Of a stretch of 64,000 bases of DNA, positions 36,156 to 47,901 are shown one piece after another (positions within the stretch are counted from its first letter, which is position 1; each line of letters starts with the position of its first letter). A program made the position numbers and the translations under genes. A model generated the notes under the pieces. That model made no database searches. It worked only from the letters and a program-made list of their open reading frames with translations, and had not been told where the DNA came from. The DNA comes from an uncultured Verrucomicrobiota bacterium (lineage in GTDB: Bacteria > Verrucomicrobiota > Verrucomicrobiia > Limisphaerales > UBA9464). The stretch is taken from contig CAIVQH010000024.1 of NCBI GenBank assembly GCA_903907995.1, positions 105,392 to 169,391 on the forward strand. Direction: 5' to 3'.

Positions 36156-37010
36156 ATGTCTCCCAGAACTCTTACCCACCTTCCAAAGCGGCGGGGATTT
36201 ACCCTGATTGAGCTGCTCGTGGTGATCGCCATCATTGCGATCCTAGCCGGGATGCTCCTGCCGGCCTTGGCCAAGGCCAAACTCAAGGCCACCGGAGCCG
36301 CCTGCTACAACAACGAGAAGCAGCTCACGCTCGCCTGGATTCTGTATTCGGGAGACTACAACGACGGCCTCGCACCGACCGACGACTGGAAAAACGCCTC
36401 GGGAGTCAATGTGCCGCTCACCGGCGGTGGATATTGGGCAGGACCAACGCCGGACTTGTCCGCAGGCATCACCGTAGCCGAAGCCATGAATCGCGTGGCC
36501 AAGGGCATGAGCAACGGACCGCTCTGGAAATACTGCCCATCCATCGGCGCCTATCACTGCCCCGGGGACCTGCGTGCAAAGCTGAAGCCCGGCAAGGGAT
36601 GGGCCTGGGATGGGTATTCCAAAGCCAATGGGTTGAACGGCCTCAAGGGCTGGGAAAAGGAACAGCCTCCCTACACCAAGGCCCAACAGGTGGACACCCC
36701 CTCAAGTACCTTTGTCTTCATTGAGGAGTCCGACCCCCGCAATTCCAATTTGGGGACGTGGGTGCTGGGTGTCGCCAGCAAAGGCTGGATCGATGGATTC
36801 GCCGTCTTCCACGGGAATTTCACCACCTTTGCCTTCCAGGATGGGCATTGCGAAGGCCACCCTTGGGTGATTGCCAGCACCATCCAGGCCGGACGCGACT
36901 TTGCCGCCGGCAAACCTGTCTTCAACTGGGCGGGCGGCGGGGCCAAGAATTCTGACTTCCGCTGGGTCTGGAACAAGTATCGGTACGTCGATTGGAAGGA
37001 TCTTCCCTGA
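36156..37010 (+). CDS. Prepilin-type N-terminal methylation domain protein
   Basis: This 284-residue protein has a basic leader ending [16 protein letters not shown], the type IV pilin/type II pseudopilin cleavage and methylation site (after Gly, with F+1 and E+5). The hydrophobic helix that follows ends in [12 protein letters not shown]. The C-terminal domain ([22 protein letters not shown], and a late [12 protein letters not shown]) is the SBP_bac_10-like (DUF1559-related) module common in Verrucomicrobiota and Planctomycetota. It is probably a surface-displayed or secretion-associated pseudopilin. The gene stands alone between two copies of a direct repeat. Confidence 0.9.
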   Translation: MSPRTLTHLPKRRGFTLIELLVVIAIIAILAGMLLPALAKAKLKATGAACYNNEKQLTLAWILYSGDYNDGLAPTDDWKNASGVNVPLTGGGYWAGPTPDLSAGITVAEAMNRVAKGMSNGPLWKYCPSIGAYHCPGDLRAKLKPGKGWAWDGYSKANGLNGLKGWEKEQPPYTKAQQVDTPSSTFVFIEESDPRNSNLGTWVLGVASKGWIDGFAVFHGNFTTFAFQDGHCEGHPWVIASTIQAGRDFAAGKPVFNWAGGGAKNSDFRWVWNKYRYVDWKDLP

Positions 37011-37144
37011 ACGATCGGGACCGTTTGCGCATGTCCTCAGAGTGAGCCGGCCACCGGGTCAGCGTCTCCAAGACTGTCAACCGTGACAATGGCGTCCGTG
37101 AAGTGCCATTTCATTGGTGTTTCACGACTGTAAAAGGCTAGGGA

Positions 37145-37181
37145 TGGAGTCGCAGGTTCGATTCCTGCCACTGGCACCACC
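37145..37181 (+). other. tRNA-like 3' fragment
   Basis: The stretch ends in a complete T-arm (GCAGGTTCGATTCCTGC) followed by CACTGGCACCACC, the shape of a tRNA 3' end with CCA. An upstream TGCCA at 37108 could pair with TGGCA, and the sequence ACTGTAAAA could be a Tyr-like (GTA) anticodon loop, but the D-arm and anticodon stem do not form a convincing cloverleaf by eye. I call it a tRNA remnant, perhaps left by site-specific integration at a tRNA 3' end. Confidence 0.55.
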
Positions 37182-37193
37182 TTGATTACAAGG

Positions 37194-37270
37194 TGCTTAC
37201 GCAGTTTGAAGCCAAAACTAAGACTGCCCACTAAGACTAAGGCAATGGCGTTTGGCTATGTCAGCCGTGT
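37194..37270 (+). repeat. Direct repeat B (copy after the tRNA-like fragment)
   Basis: This copy (GCTTACGCAGTTTGAAGCC, then CAAAACTAAGACTGCC and GGCGTTTGGCTATG, ending GTCAGCCGTG) parallels repeat A at 35978-36053. It lies about 13 bases after the CCA of the tRNA-like fragment. The conservation of position relative to a tRNA end suggests an attachment-site-like duplication of 1.2 kb spacing. Confidence 0.75.
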
Positions 37271-37396
37271 CTTTTTGGTGTGTGACCTAGGCGGCGATTT
37301 GCCCCTTGAGGATACCGGCTGGCGCTGAAAAAGTTCCGTGCATCCCGAATCGGACAATGCCGGTCTGTGTGAACAGCCGGTGAACAAGTTTAAGCC

Positions 37397-38934
37397 ATGA
37401 AGACAGCAATCAAAATCCTCGTTGGTTTCATCCTGTGCTTTGTAGCCGTTGGCGATCCGGCAAAGGGCGCTATTCGAGTACCAGGAAGCCGGCCGCCTTC
37501 TCACACCAACCTTGGCGGAGGAAAGCCGACAACGTCACTGAACCCGAGGAGGAAGTAATCAAGCTCTTTGGCCGAAATATTGCCCTGCATTATTTTGTCG
37601 TCCGGCTCTCGCTGCGCAACACAGATGCCGAAGACCGGCTCGTCAGCAGCGGAATGATGCGGGCGAGGGGCCGGGCCATCGTGGAGTCACCCACAAAGAG
37701 TGGTGCGCCGCTCAGGTTCACTGTTCCCGTTGAAGTCGCACCGCACAGCGCCCAGCAGATTTATTCCATTCTGTCGGACGAGTCGGTGAATGAACCGCGG
37801 GCCGTGGTTTTCCGGGCGTTTGAGCTGGCCGGGGCGGTGGCGTCCGCTTATGCCCTGTCCTTCGGTGCTGACATCCTTACCAAGGACGCGATCCAGCTCT
37901 CCACCGGCATCGGTGTTCCCGCATTTTCAAAATTCTGGACCGACCGCCTGCCCGGCTATCAGCGGAACATCGTCAATTTTGCCATGGACGACTTGGTGAA
38001 GATTCCCAAGGGCGGTGTCACCAGCCATAAGTTCCTATTCTTTCCGAAGGACAAAATCGAGGGCATGATCATTGACCAGCACTCCTATGCGGAGAGGACA
38101 TTTACCCAAAGGCTATTCAGCGGAGTCCGCAGTGGTCGAGCAACGGACAGCATGCCGCAGCCCACGGCGTTTGTGGCCTATCTGACCTTCGACAATCTGG
38201 ATATTCCCTTCGAAAATGTGTTTCAGCCGGAGCCCGCCAACGACCGCCAGCGTCTGCTGGACCTGAACGTGGACATCAACACCCAATTGGCACGCCGAAC
38301 GGCCATCCGGGATACTTGGCTGTCAGGGAGTTCGTCCGCCCGCTTTGCCGGGCTGGCCGCGAAATCATCGTTTGATGCTTCAGACCCGAAATCGGCTGTT
38401 TCCATTGCCAATGCGGTCAAGGCGTCTTGGACGGCCTTGGTCCCGGACGTTGATGCATCCTCCAATCTGAAGAAGCAGGAAGTGCTGGATGATCTTGAGG
38501 TGCTGACCCGGGCCATGGCCTTGCTGGCCCCCGACTCGGTGCGAAACAGCGAGCTGATTGCTGGCGACAGCATCAAGGAACTTGAGCTGGCCCAGAAGGA
38601 CCTGGAGGATATCCGTTCCCGCGTCCTCGGGGGCGCGCCCGCTTCGCGGTATCTCACCCGCATCCAGGAGGTCGAGGCCATGGTCGCCTTGTATGCCAGC
38701 GCCGCGTTCCTGTACGACGGCATCGCGGCGACGGTGGCGGACGACAAATTCCTCGCGGAACTGACTGATTCCTTGAAACCCGGTACCCCTGCTGCAGCCG
38801 CCGGGAGCCTGAACAAGGCAGTCTCCGCCGCCAACACTCTCAGGACACGCCTCCAGAAGTTAGGGGCCATGAGAGGCAAAAACCTGCAGGACAAAATCCT
38901 CTCCGATTTGCCTGTGGGACGTTTTCACCTCTGA
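37397..38934 (+). pseudogene. Secreted hypothetical protein with an apparent frameshift
   Basis: From ATG 37397 the sequence encodes a signal peptide (MKTAIKILVGFILCFVAV then GDPAKGA). That frame runs only 54 residues to a TAA near 37557. The main open frame, in a different phase, gives about 460 residues from near 37500 to 38934 (EEEVIKLFGRNIALHYFVVRLSL onwards). The two fit one exported protein broken by an indel between about 37472 and 37557. No known domain is recognised; the second half is helical and Ala-rich. Alternatively an in-phase start within the main frame yields a cytoplasmic protein, but none has a good ribosome site. Confidence 0.6.
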
Positions 38935-39025
38935 CCGCGTGGTCGTTGCCTATTTGCCGCGTGATCGCTGGCTTTGGGAGGCTCGAAAGATGGCAACGAT
39001 GTTTATCTCCAGTGCACTCTAGCTG

Positions 39026-39465
39026 GTGCAGGTGTCCATCTTCCTTGCCGACTTGGCTGGCTCGGGCTCTGCCGCCGACACGGGGACGGGCCAGCCCACA
39101 GTTGCTCGGGAGTCGGTGGACGTCTCGGACCTCGATACTGTCGTGGTCCCGGCCCAGGAAGATGGTTTTCAGGAGGTTTTCCTCGGCGAGCATCGCTGGT
39201 ACCAGATCCGCATCCACGCCAGTATGCTGCCCCGGATCAAGTACATCGCTGCTTATCGGCCATCACCCACGTGGCGGCGGTGAAGGACATCCTGCTCTGG
39301 AAAGATGGCCCGAAATACGTCCTGAACTTTCGCAGGCCGGCGACGGAGATCGGCCCAATCCGACTCGTCCCGAAGCCGAATGGCGCGGTCAAAGCGCCAC
39401 AAGCTCCCCGTTACACGTCCTACGCCCGGCTGACTCAGGCCACGAATCTGGACGGGGTGTTTTGA
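39026..39465 (+). pseudogene. Fragment of a larger protein, frameshifted
   Basis: Two consecutive frames read TVVVPAQEDGFQEVFLGEHRWYQIRIHASMLPRIKYIAAYR and then, after a shift near 39260, AITHVAAVKDILLWKDGPKYVLNFRRP...APRYTSYARL (shown in part). From memory this VVPAxEEGFxxxFLGExxWYxIRI...IKYIAAY module sits in restriction- or helicase-associated proteins; I cannot name the family with certainty. The rest of the protein is missing. It lies beside other gene fragments around katG. Confidence 0.5.
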
Positions 39466-39531
39466 GCGGCTGCCTGCCTTCATGCTTTTGTGTTTGGTCT
39501 CGGACTTGGGCTTTTTGACTCCTTACCTTGA

Positions 39532-42159
<2,628 letters not shown>

Positions 42160-42371
42160 TCGAAGCTGAAAGGTCGTGACAGGTTTTTGAGTGGCTCCGA
42201 AAGCTCATGCAATCGACAGCCGGTTCGGCGGGGCGGCCTATCGCCTTTGCGGAGCCGGCTTTTTGTTGCATGGCCACGTTGCACACTCGATAAGGCTGAA
42301 CGCAGGTTGGATTGGTTTCGCAAGCAGGCGAATGAACTTTGGGCGTTCATACCTCGTCCTTCCCGAAAAGC

Positions 42372-42399
42372 AAAAAGGGCCCGGTTACCCAGGCCCTTT
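42372..42399. terminator. Rho-independent terminator between katG and the minus-strand fragments
   Basis: A GGGCCTGGGTAACCGGGCCC-type hairpin is flanked by A-run and T-run (AAAAAGGGCC ... GGCCCTTTG). Read on the minus strand it is followed by TTTTTGC. It lies 22 bases after the stop of the minus-strand fragment that ends at 42421, and may also serve the plus strand after katG. Confidence 0.75.
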
Positions 42400-42420
42400 G
42401 AAAATGTTCGGGATGAATGC

Positions 42421-42560
42421 TCAGTCGAGCTTCTTGACCCGCATGTTTTTGTAGCGGACGAAGCTGCCGGGGTAGTGCGCCTGCAGTGGTCGAGCGAATG
42501 CTTCGTCAGCTTCCGCCTCATGCTGGAGCAGATGGCCAAGGGCGTGGCCGCCGGCACGGT
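42421..42560 (-). pseudogene. C-terminal gene fragment (unknown family)
   Basis: A minus-strand frame ends HEAEADEAFARPLQAHYPGSFVRYKNMRVKKLD. The PLQAHYPGSFVRYKN-M-RVKKL tail is well formed and looks like a genuine protein C-terminus, reminiscent of the DUF1080 (3-keto-disaccharide hydrolase-like) end, F-R-N-I-x-V-K-x-L. The upstream part is lost where it meets the SRAP fragment. Confidence in the family is low. Confidence 0.35.
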
Positions 42561-42572
42561 GAGCATCCGGAC

Positions 42573-42758
42573 CTACCACGAGGCGATGAGTCCCCAACGC
42601 AAGTCGTCCGCGACCGGCACCCCGTCACGCAAGCGAATGACGGGAGCAAGTTGCATTGGGGCGACGTTGTAACAAGGCCGGGGTACAAGCCAAACCACTT
42701 CGGTGTTTCCAACCCGAATGCGTTTCGGTGGCTTGACCAAGCTGTAGCGTCCGCACAT
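42573..42758 (-). pseudogene. SRAP (YedK/HMCES-type) N-terminal fragment
   Basis: The frame starts MCGRYSLVKPPKRI with the catalytic Cys2, followed by RPCYNVAPMQLAPVIRL and DDLRWGLIASW, all N-terminal motifs of the SOS-response-associated peptidase that crosslinks to abasic sites in single-stranded DNA. It stops at a TAG after 61 residues, whereas the family is about 200-240. The C-terminal Glu and His active-site segments are absent. Nothing in the bases before it suggests a promoter. It is a truncated copy. Confidence 0.75.
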
Positions 42759-42848
42759 ACGGGTCGAAATATCCGAAACCCCGGTTCAAAGCCATTCAGC
42801 TTTTAAAGAATGCCGAGAGCTCGGCGTTTTCCAGGATTTCCAGCTTCC

Positions 42849-43742
42849 ATGAATTCCCACCAACTTGAATACATCCTCTACAACGCCGTCGCGGCCTTGC
42901 TCGATTGTCCCAACACGACGCTCCTGGGCGTGAACCGGCTCCTGACCGATCCGAACTACCGCGCCTGGGTCGTGCGCCAGATCAAAGACCCGTTCATTCG
43001 GGAGTTCTGGGAGAACGAATACGAAGGCTACGATCCGCGCTTTCAGCGGGAGGCGATTGCGCCGATCCAGAACAAGCTCGGTCAGTTCCTCCAGAGCCCG
43101 GTGATCCGGAACATTCTGGGGCAGGTTCGAACGAAGGTGAACATCCCCTTCGTCATGGACAATGGCCGGCTGTTTATCGCGAACCTGTCGAAAGGAAAAC
43201 TGGGCCACGACAAGGCAAACCTCTTGGGTTCTCTACTGACCACCCAGTTCCAGTTGGCCTCGATGTCGCGCGTCAATGTGCCCGAAGCGGAACGCCGGGA
43301 CTTCTACCTGTTCATTGATGAGTTCCAGAACTTCAGTACGGACGCCTTCGCGTCCATTCTCGCCGAGGCCCGCAAGTATCGGCTCTGTCTCGCCCTTTCC
43401 CATCAATACATCGACCAGTTGTCCCTGCCCGTGCGGCAGGCTGTCTTTGGCAACGTGGGCACTCTGATTTCGTTCCGAGTCGGGCATACCGATGCCGAAG
43501 TGTTGCGCGACGAGTTCGGCCACGAGTTCGCGGAGCAGCAGTTAGTCGACCTCGACCGTTTCGAGTTGGTCGTAAAGCTCCTCGAAAACGGCACCAACCA
43601 GCAGCCCTTTCGCGCGCGCAGCCTCGCGCCGGTCGAGAACCCAGTCGGACGCCGGGACAAGCTCATCGCCCGCTCGCGGGAACGGTTCGCGACGCCGCGA
43701 AGTGAGGTGGAGGCAAAGTTGGTGCGTTGGTTAGCGCAGTAG
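42849..43742 (+). pseudogene. C-terminal half of a VirD4/TraG-like DNA-transfer ATPase
   Basis: The 297-residue product reads NSHQLEYILYNAVAALLDCPNTTLLGV, FANLSKGKLGHDKANLLG (as IANLSKGKLGHDK), DFYLFIDEFQNFSTDAFASIL (Walker B D-E-F), ARKYRLCLALSHQYIDQL and a FGNVGTLISFRVG sensor segment. These match the C-terminal half of T4SS coupling-type ATPases used in conjugative elements. The Walker A half is missing upstream, so it is truncated at the left. It marks the left part of the accessory island. It might still be expressed, but activity is unlikely. Confidence 0.8.
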
Positions 43743-43752
43743 GACTATGCAG

Positions 43753-45459
43753 CTATTGATAGATCTGCACCAGGACGGTGGCCTTCTGCACGGTGGCCAT
43801 GGTGTCCTCAAAGCTGCGTTGCTTCGTGTTTTGATCCCTGAGCTTCGCAGCCACTTCAGGCTGCGATTCAAGGAAGCTGAGCAGGTAGCTGCTCTTAACG
43901 GCGTAGTTGACGTTCTCGGCGAGTTCGCCGGAGGTCGCCAGGGCGGCCTTTTGGCTGAGCTTGGCCGCTACCACGCCCACCACGTTCCCACGATCATCCA
44001 CCAAGGCGCCGCCTGAATTCCCCGGCTGCACCGGCACGCTAATCTGGAAATACCTCACGTCATCTTGCGCCCCGGAAAGCGAAGCAATCTCCCCTTTGGC
44101 GAGCTTCGGTGCGAAGCCTTGCAGGCCGGTGTTCGGGAAACCTATGGTGGCCACCGTTGCACCCAACCGAACTCCGCGACTGGAGCTGAGCGGCAGAGCG
44201 GTGAAAGTCCCCCGCACCTTGAGCAGCGTAAGATCGTTTGCCCGGTCCACTTTCACGACCTTGGCCAGCAACTCCCCATCCGCCGTTAGCACTCGTACGT
44301 TGCTGTCCTCGTGCGCCACATGCTCGTTGGTAATCAAATAGCCATCATCGGTGATTAAAAAACCTGTGCCCGTTCCTGTCGGGTGCGGTTGACCCACACT
44401 TCCAGTAGCCAAAGATTCCATTGGCGAAAGCTCTCGGGTCGGCTTGAACCCCCTGGCCAGTTGTTGGCCTTCCGCACGCTGGTCTGCCGTTAGTCGGTCT
44501 TCGATAATCGCGATTTGTTTTCTGGCGAAATCATCCGCTTGGGCGCTAGCCAACAGAAACCACTTGTAAGCCTCGACCTCGTCCTTCGGTACCCCGTGAC
44601 CAATGGCATATTCGAGACCAAGGTTACTTTGCGCCATGGAAAATCCTTGGTTGGCAGCCCTGCGGTACCACTTCACAGCCTCCGCGTCGTCCGCAATCAC
44701 ATCTATGCCTAGGGCATATTTCAACCCGAGCACGAATTGCGCGAGATCGGATCCTTGACCGGCAGCCTTGCGGAACCACTTGACCGCTTCCGCCCCATCC
44801 TTGGCCACGCCTCGACCCTCTTCAAACCTTATCGCAAGAAGCAACGAATCGTTGTCGTCTCCCTGTTCAGCGACCTTGCGAAACCATTTTGCCGCCTCGG
44901 TTTCGTCCTTCGTCACACCTTCACCTTTGGAATACATTTCTCCAAGGCGAGATTCTCCAAAAGCATCCCCTTGCTCAGCGGCTTTACGAAACCACTTCAC
45001 TGCTTCAACCTCGTCCTTCGCCACGCCTTCCCCTTTCGCATACATGTTTCCCAGATTGGATTGCGCGATGGCATATCCTTGGTCGGCAGCTTTGCGATAC
45101 CACTTCACAGCTTCTGCGTCGTCTTTGGCTACGATCCAGCCAGCAGAATACCTGCTCCCGAGAATGTATTGTGCCTGGGCGTGTCCTTGGTAAGCGGCCT
45201 TGTGATACCATTTCACGGCTTCCGCTTCGTCTTTTGTCACGCCTTGACCGCCCCCATACATCACCGCTAGATTGAATTGTGCGGTGGAATCCCCCTGCTC
45301 AGCCTTAGTCCGCACTGCTGCCAGTGATTCTTTGCCTTCGATTCCCGACTTAGTCGAGGCCTGTGCCTTCTCTGGCGTTTCAGGCGCAGCGGAGCAAACG
45401 GCAGTCATCAGAGCCAGCGACGCGCCAATGCTAGCGCAAACTCGTGAACCTACGATCAT
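43753..45459 (-). CDS. SEL1-repeat protein fused to a trypsin-like serine protease
   Basis: This 568-residue protein has a signal peptide (SLALMTAVCSA), about seven SEL1 repeats (residues about 50-330, A-x-x-W-Y/F-x-x-A-A-x-Q-G with D-E-A-V-K-W units), and a C-terminal trypsin-like (HtrA/Deg-type) domain. The catalytic residues are His380 (NEHVAH), Asp409 (ANDLTLL) and Ser482 (QPGNSGGAL), all present. There is no PDZ domain. It is probably exported to the periplasm, where the SEL1 solenoid could present partners to the protease. GC looks lower than in its neighbours. The gene faces the VirD4-like fragment, 11 bases apart, tail to tail. Confidence 0.85.
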   Translation of the reverse strand: MIVGSRVCASIGASLALMTAVCSAAPETPEKAQASTKSGIEGKESLAAVRTKAEQGDSTAQFNLAVMYGGGQGVTKDEAEAVKWYHKAAYQGHAQAQYILGSRYSAGWIVAKDDAEAVKWYRKAADQGYAIAQSNLGNMYAKGEGVAKDEVEAVKWFRKAAEQGDAFGESRLGEMYSKGEGVTKDETEAAKWFRKVAEQGDDNDSLLLAIRFEEGRGVAKDGAEAVKWFRKAAGQGSDLAQFVLGLKYALGIDVIADDAEAVKWYRRAANQGFSMAQSNLGLEYAIGHGVPKDEVEAYKWFLLASAQADDFARKQIAIIEDRLTADQRAEGQQLARGFKPTRELSPMESLATGSVGQPHPTGTGTGFLITDDGYLITNEHVAHEDSNVRVLTADGELLAKVVKVDRANDLTLLKVRGTFTALPLSSSRGVRLGATVATIGFPNTGLQGFAPKLAKGEIASLSGAQDDVRYFQISVPVQPGNSGGALVDDRGNVVGVVAAKLSQKAALATSGELAENVNYAVKSSYLLSFLESQPEVAAKLRDQNTKQRSFEDTMATVQKATVLVQIYQ

Positions 45460-45613
45460 TTCGAGAATAGTGATTTAAGTGCCCTTTGCCCGCTAAACAA
45501 AAGCAACAAAGCGTGCTGCTTAGGAACCGATTGCTTTGGATACAAGAATGTAAGTATCCTTCTAAACAAGTAACCGGCGGAAAACTCCCTGACTCTGAAC
45601 AATCTGTATTTAA

Positions 45614-45904
45614 TCACTGATGAGGAGCACATTGCATGTGTTGAGCGGGGAGCCACTTTACTCCGGGACCTCCGACTAGGTCAGGGCATATTTGGTACAG
45701 GGTCAGAGAACGAAGGTCGTCCAGAGGTACTGCCTGAGATACCATTGACTGGAAATCTTCGCGGGTCAGAGGTTTTGAAACTGGAATCCGGTACAGTCGG
45801 TCCCCGTCAACCTCCAGTGATGGGAACGCTTTCTTAAGCGCCCCGAGAACTCTGCCCAAAGTGTCATCAGCCGGTTTTTCGTAATAGATCAAAAAGTGGT
45901 TCAT
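45614..45904 (-). CDS. Small protein, unknown function
   Basis: This 96-residue product (MNHFLIYYEKPADDTLGRVL...) has a good alpha/beta pattern (FPSLEVDGDRLYRIPVSK, then DFQSMVSQAVPLDDL) but no recognised family. The ATG at 45904 is preferred over 45928, which adds a weak start. It stands alone between the SEL1-protease gene and the small plus-strand genes, and is plausible but not certain as a gene. Confidence 0.5.
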   Translation of the reverse strand: MNHFLIYYEKPADDTLGRVLGALKKAFPSLEVDGDRLYRIPVSKPLTREDFQSMVSQAVPLDDLRSLTLYQICPDLVGGPGVKWLPAQHMQCAPHQ

Positions 45905-46166
45905 CTCGCCAGACTTCAGACCCGGCAACCGAAGTCAAGTCTTGCCCCGCTCCCTAGAAAGCAACAATGTCGACCCGACATTTTAGCGTAGTCAGGCCGG
46001 CTGGACCACAGCCCCGAATTTTCCCCAGAGCCGCCATGGACTCCGCCCACATTGGGCGCGGTCTGGCGTTTCTTTGGTAAAGGCTCTTCGCGGTGCCACG
46101 GTCCGGGAGCGTTGGGCAGCGCCCTCTTCGTTCCCGTGGGTCGGTCTGGTTTGCAGAGAACCAGCC

Positions 46167-46373
46167 ATGAAACCTCAGATTGGAAAGCTGACTCGGCTTC
46201 CGCCGGTATTGCCGGGGCCGCAGCGGGACGACCCGACACTTATCGACATTTCCAAAGACGGGTATCGACCACCAGAATGTTTGGCTCCCGTCTCTCGGTT
46301 CTGGATTCTGTTTTTCGCCACCACCGTTTTGTTGGCGGTCATCCTTGGATTGTACGTCCGAACCAATCGCTAG
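46167..46373 (+). CDS. Small single-pass membrane protein
   Basis: This 68-residue product is charged at the N-terminus and ends in a membrane helix (FWILFFATTVLLAVILGLYV) and a short basic tail, so it is probably a C-terminally anchored small protein. The start ATG is preceded by AGAGAACC. It is followed after 6 bases by the zinc-ribbon gene, which suggests an operon. No family is recognised. Confidence 0.55.
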   Translation: MKPQIGKLTRLPPVLPGPQRDDPTLIDISKDGYRPPECLAPVSRFWILFFATTVLLAVILGLYVRTNR

Positions 46374-46379
46374 GGGCTT

Positions 46380-46763
46380 ATGGCGGAAATAGCGACAGGG
46401 CTCTACTGCGAGAACTGCGGGCATTTGAATCGTCCGAAAATTCGGGGCCAAGCAATGCTTCGACACGTAGTGTGCGAGCGGTGTCGGCACGTAAACCGGC
46501 TGGTAAAATCTCCTAAAAACTTCGTTAAAGCATGGCGGAGCCTAAAAATAGACCTGTCGGCATTGCTGGACCTGCGAGACGTGGTAAAAAAACTTGGGAA
46601 AGAGTACGTTGAATGGGCCGCCGCTTGTCTGAAAGTATCAGTCGCCTTAGTGCTTGGTTTGGGCATCGCCGGGGCGGTGATAGCCTTGGGATTGTGCCTG
46701 TTTGTTGCGGTCTGGAGGGGCGCGGCATCTGCCCTATCGTGGCTGCTTGGTACGCCCCGTTGA
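46380..46763 (+). CDS. Zinc-ribbon membrane protein
   Basis: This 127-residue protein has a four-Cys ribbon (C-E-N-C ... C-E-R-C at residues about 10-35), a helical linker and a hydrophobic segment near the C-terminus (VSVALVLGLGIAGAVIALGLCLFVAV). Such a small ribbon-plus-helix protein could bind nucleic acid or sense at the membrane. It is paired with the small membrane protein upstream. No named family is recognised. Confidence 0.6.
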   Translation: MAEIATGLYCENCGHLNRPKIRGQAMLRHVVCERCRHVNRLVKSPKNFVKAWRSLKIDLSALLDLRDVVKKLGKEYVEWAAACLKVSVALVLGLGIAGAVIALGLCLFVAVWRGAASALSWLLGTPR

Positions 46764-46853
46764 GCTACGGGGACTTAGGCGACATAACCGCGGAGAGCTT
46801 TTCCAAGTGGTTTTCGGAAAGTTAGAAACACATAAAAGCCATAGCGAGACGTC

Positions 46854-47246
46854 CTATGCTTGTATCCATCGCTCCTTCAAAGTGCCTATCCGTACGGAGT
46901 TGTCGCTGATGCAGGAAATGAGCACGACATCGCCCTCGGCGATGGAGAACACCGCATCTTGACAAAAGGCATTTCCTAACTCGCGGAGCTCCTGGATCGA
47001 GAGCCCCACGATGCCGAAGCCCGGTTCCAAGTGAGTTCCGTCGTGGCTGCCACCGCTCATCGGGAAGATCACCAATCGTCGGCCTTCCAGATGGCGCGCC
47101 AACTCTGCCGTGCGCCGTTCGTTGTCAGCACTGCCCAGGGTCTGTCCCTTCGGATTGCACGCTGTCACAACTCCAAAGGCCACCGGCAGATCGTGAGATT
47201 CCAACGGGCAACGGAACCACACCTCTAGGTATTGGGGCTTCATCAT
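46854..47246 (-). CDS. DUF3293-like protein
   Basis: This 130-residue protein (VVTACNPKGQTLGSADNERRTAELARHLEG, then FGQ/CQ-DAVFSIAEGDVVLISC) resembles the DUF3293 family, in which A-x-N-P-x-G and N-x-x-x-x-x-x-L-x-x-x-L blocks recur. Function is unknown. Its start overlaps the end of the upstream gene by 4 bases (ATGA), so the two are translationally coupled. It closes the minus-strand metK cluster. Confidence 0.7.
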   Translation of the reverse strand: MMKPQYLEVWFRCPLESHDLPVAFGVVTACNPKGQTLGSADNERRTAELARHLEGRRLVIFPMSGGSHDGTHLEPGFGIVGLSIQELRELGNAFCQDAVFSIAEGDVVLISCISDNSVRIGTLKERWIQA

Positions 47247-47890
47247 GGCACCTGACGTTGCAGTTGCTGTCCCATCAGGGCCGCGAGCGCCTGTCGCAAG
47301 CCTTCGAATTCGGGATGACGACGCGCGAGGTCGTCCAACTCCGCTGGCTTATAGCTGTTGTCCTTCAAGTATCCGGCGATCCAGAGGGCGGAACCTGAAT
47401 CCACCTCTTCGATTTCGCCATCGCCGTTCTGCCCCCAGGCGAAGTGCTCGTCTGAGGTTAACCGCACATGGTCGGTCCACCGTTGGGAACAACCCATGTC
47501 GTCGCGCTGGTTCTCCCGAAGCCACACCCACGCTCCCGGCTGGGATGTTTTGCGGGCCGGTGAACGGGCCGGAAGCGCGGCGCGCAATTCCGCCGCCAGC
47601 TTGGCCGGCTGTGTCTCGGCCGTGCAGCGAAAGTAGTGCCCGCCGACCTCGATGCCGACACCATCCTGTCGGAACTCACGTCGCAGGACGGCTGCCAACT
47701 CGACGAGCTGCGGCAGAGCGTTGGTCGCGATCCGGATGCCCCAACCCGGGTCGGACGCCCCCCGGAATCTGCCTTCGCCGGGGATGAGGGTGAACGAATC
47801 GAAGCTGCGGCCCACCACCTCGGACACCCGGTCCGACTCCAGACGAACACCGTCAACGGCACCGAGATACAATGCGAACAAGGCTTTCAT
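47243..47890 (-). CDS. Hypothetical protein of the metK cluster
   Basis: This 215-residue product contains SFDSFTLIPGEGRFRGASDPGWGIRIATNALPQLVELAAVLRREF and FAWGQNGDGEIEEVDSGSALWIAGYLK, a mixed alpha/beta protein without a recognised family. It begins 11 bases after the metK stop and overlaps the DUF3293-like gene. The conserved order metK, this gene and DUF3293 suggests a functional unit that uses or responds to SAM, but the role is not readable. Confidence 0.65.
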   Translation of the reverse strand: MKALFALYLGAVDGVRLESDRVSEVVGRSFDSFTLIPGEGRFRGASDPGWGIRIATNALPQLVELAAVLRREFRQDGVGIEVGGHYFRCTAETQPAKLAAELRAALPARSPARKTSQPGAWVWLRENQRDDMGCSQRWTDHVRLTSDEHFAWGQNGDGEIEEVDSGSALWIAGYLKDNSYKPAELDDLARRHPEFEGLRQALAALMGQQLQRQVP

Positions 47891-47901
47891 GGTGTCGAGG
47901 T

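Noticed and set aside
37104..37181. Functional second tRNA gene (Tyr-like) before repeat B
   Set aside because: Acceptor and T-arm ends look right, but no D-arm or anticodon stem pairs convincingly by eye, so I call it a remnant.
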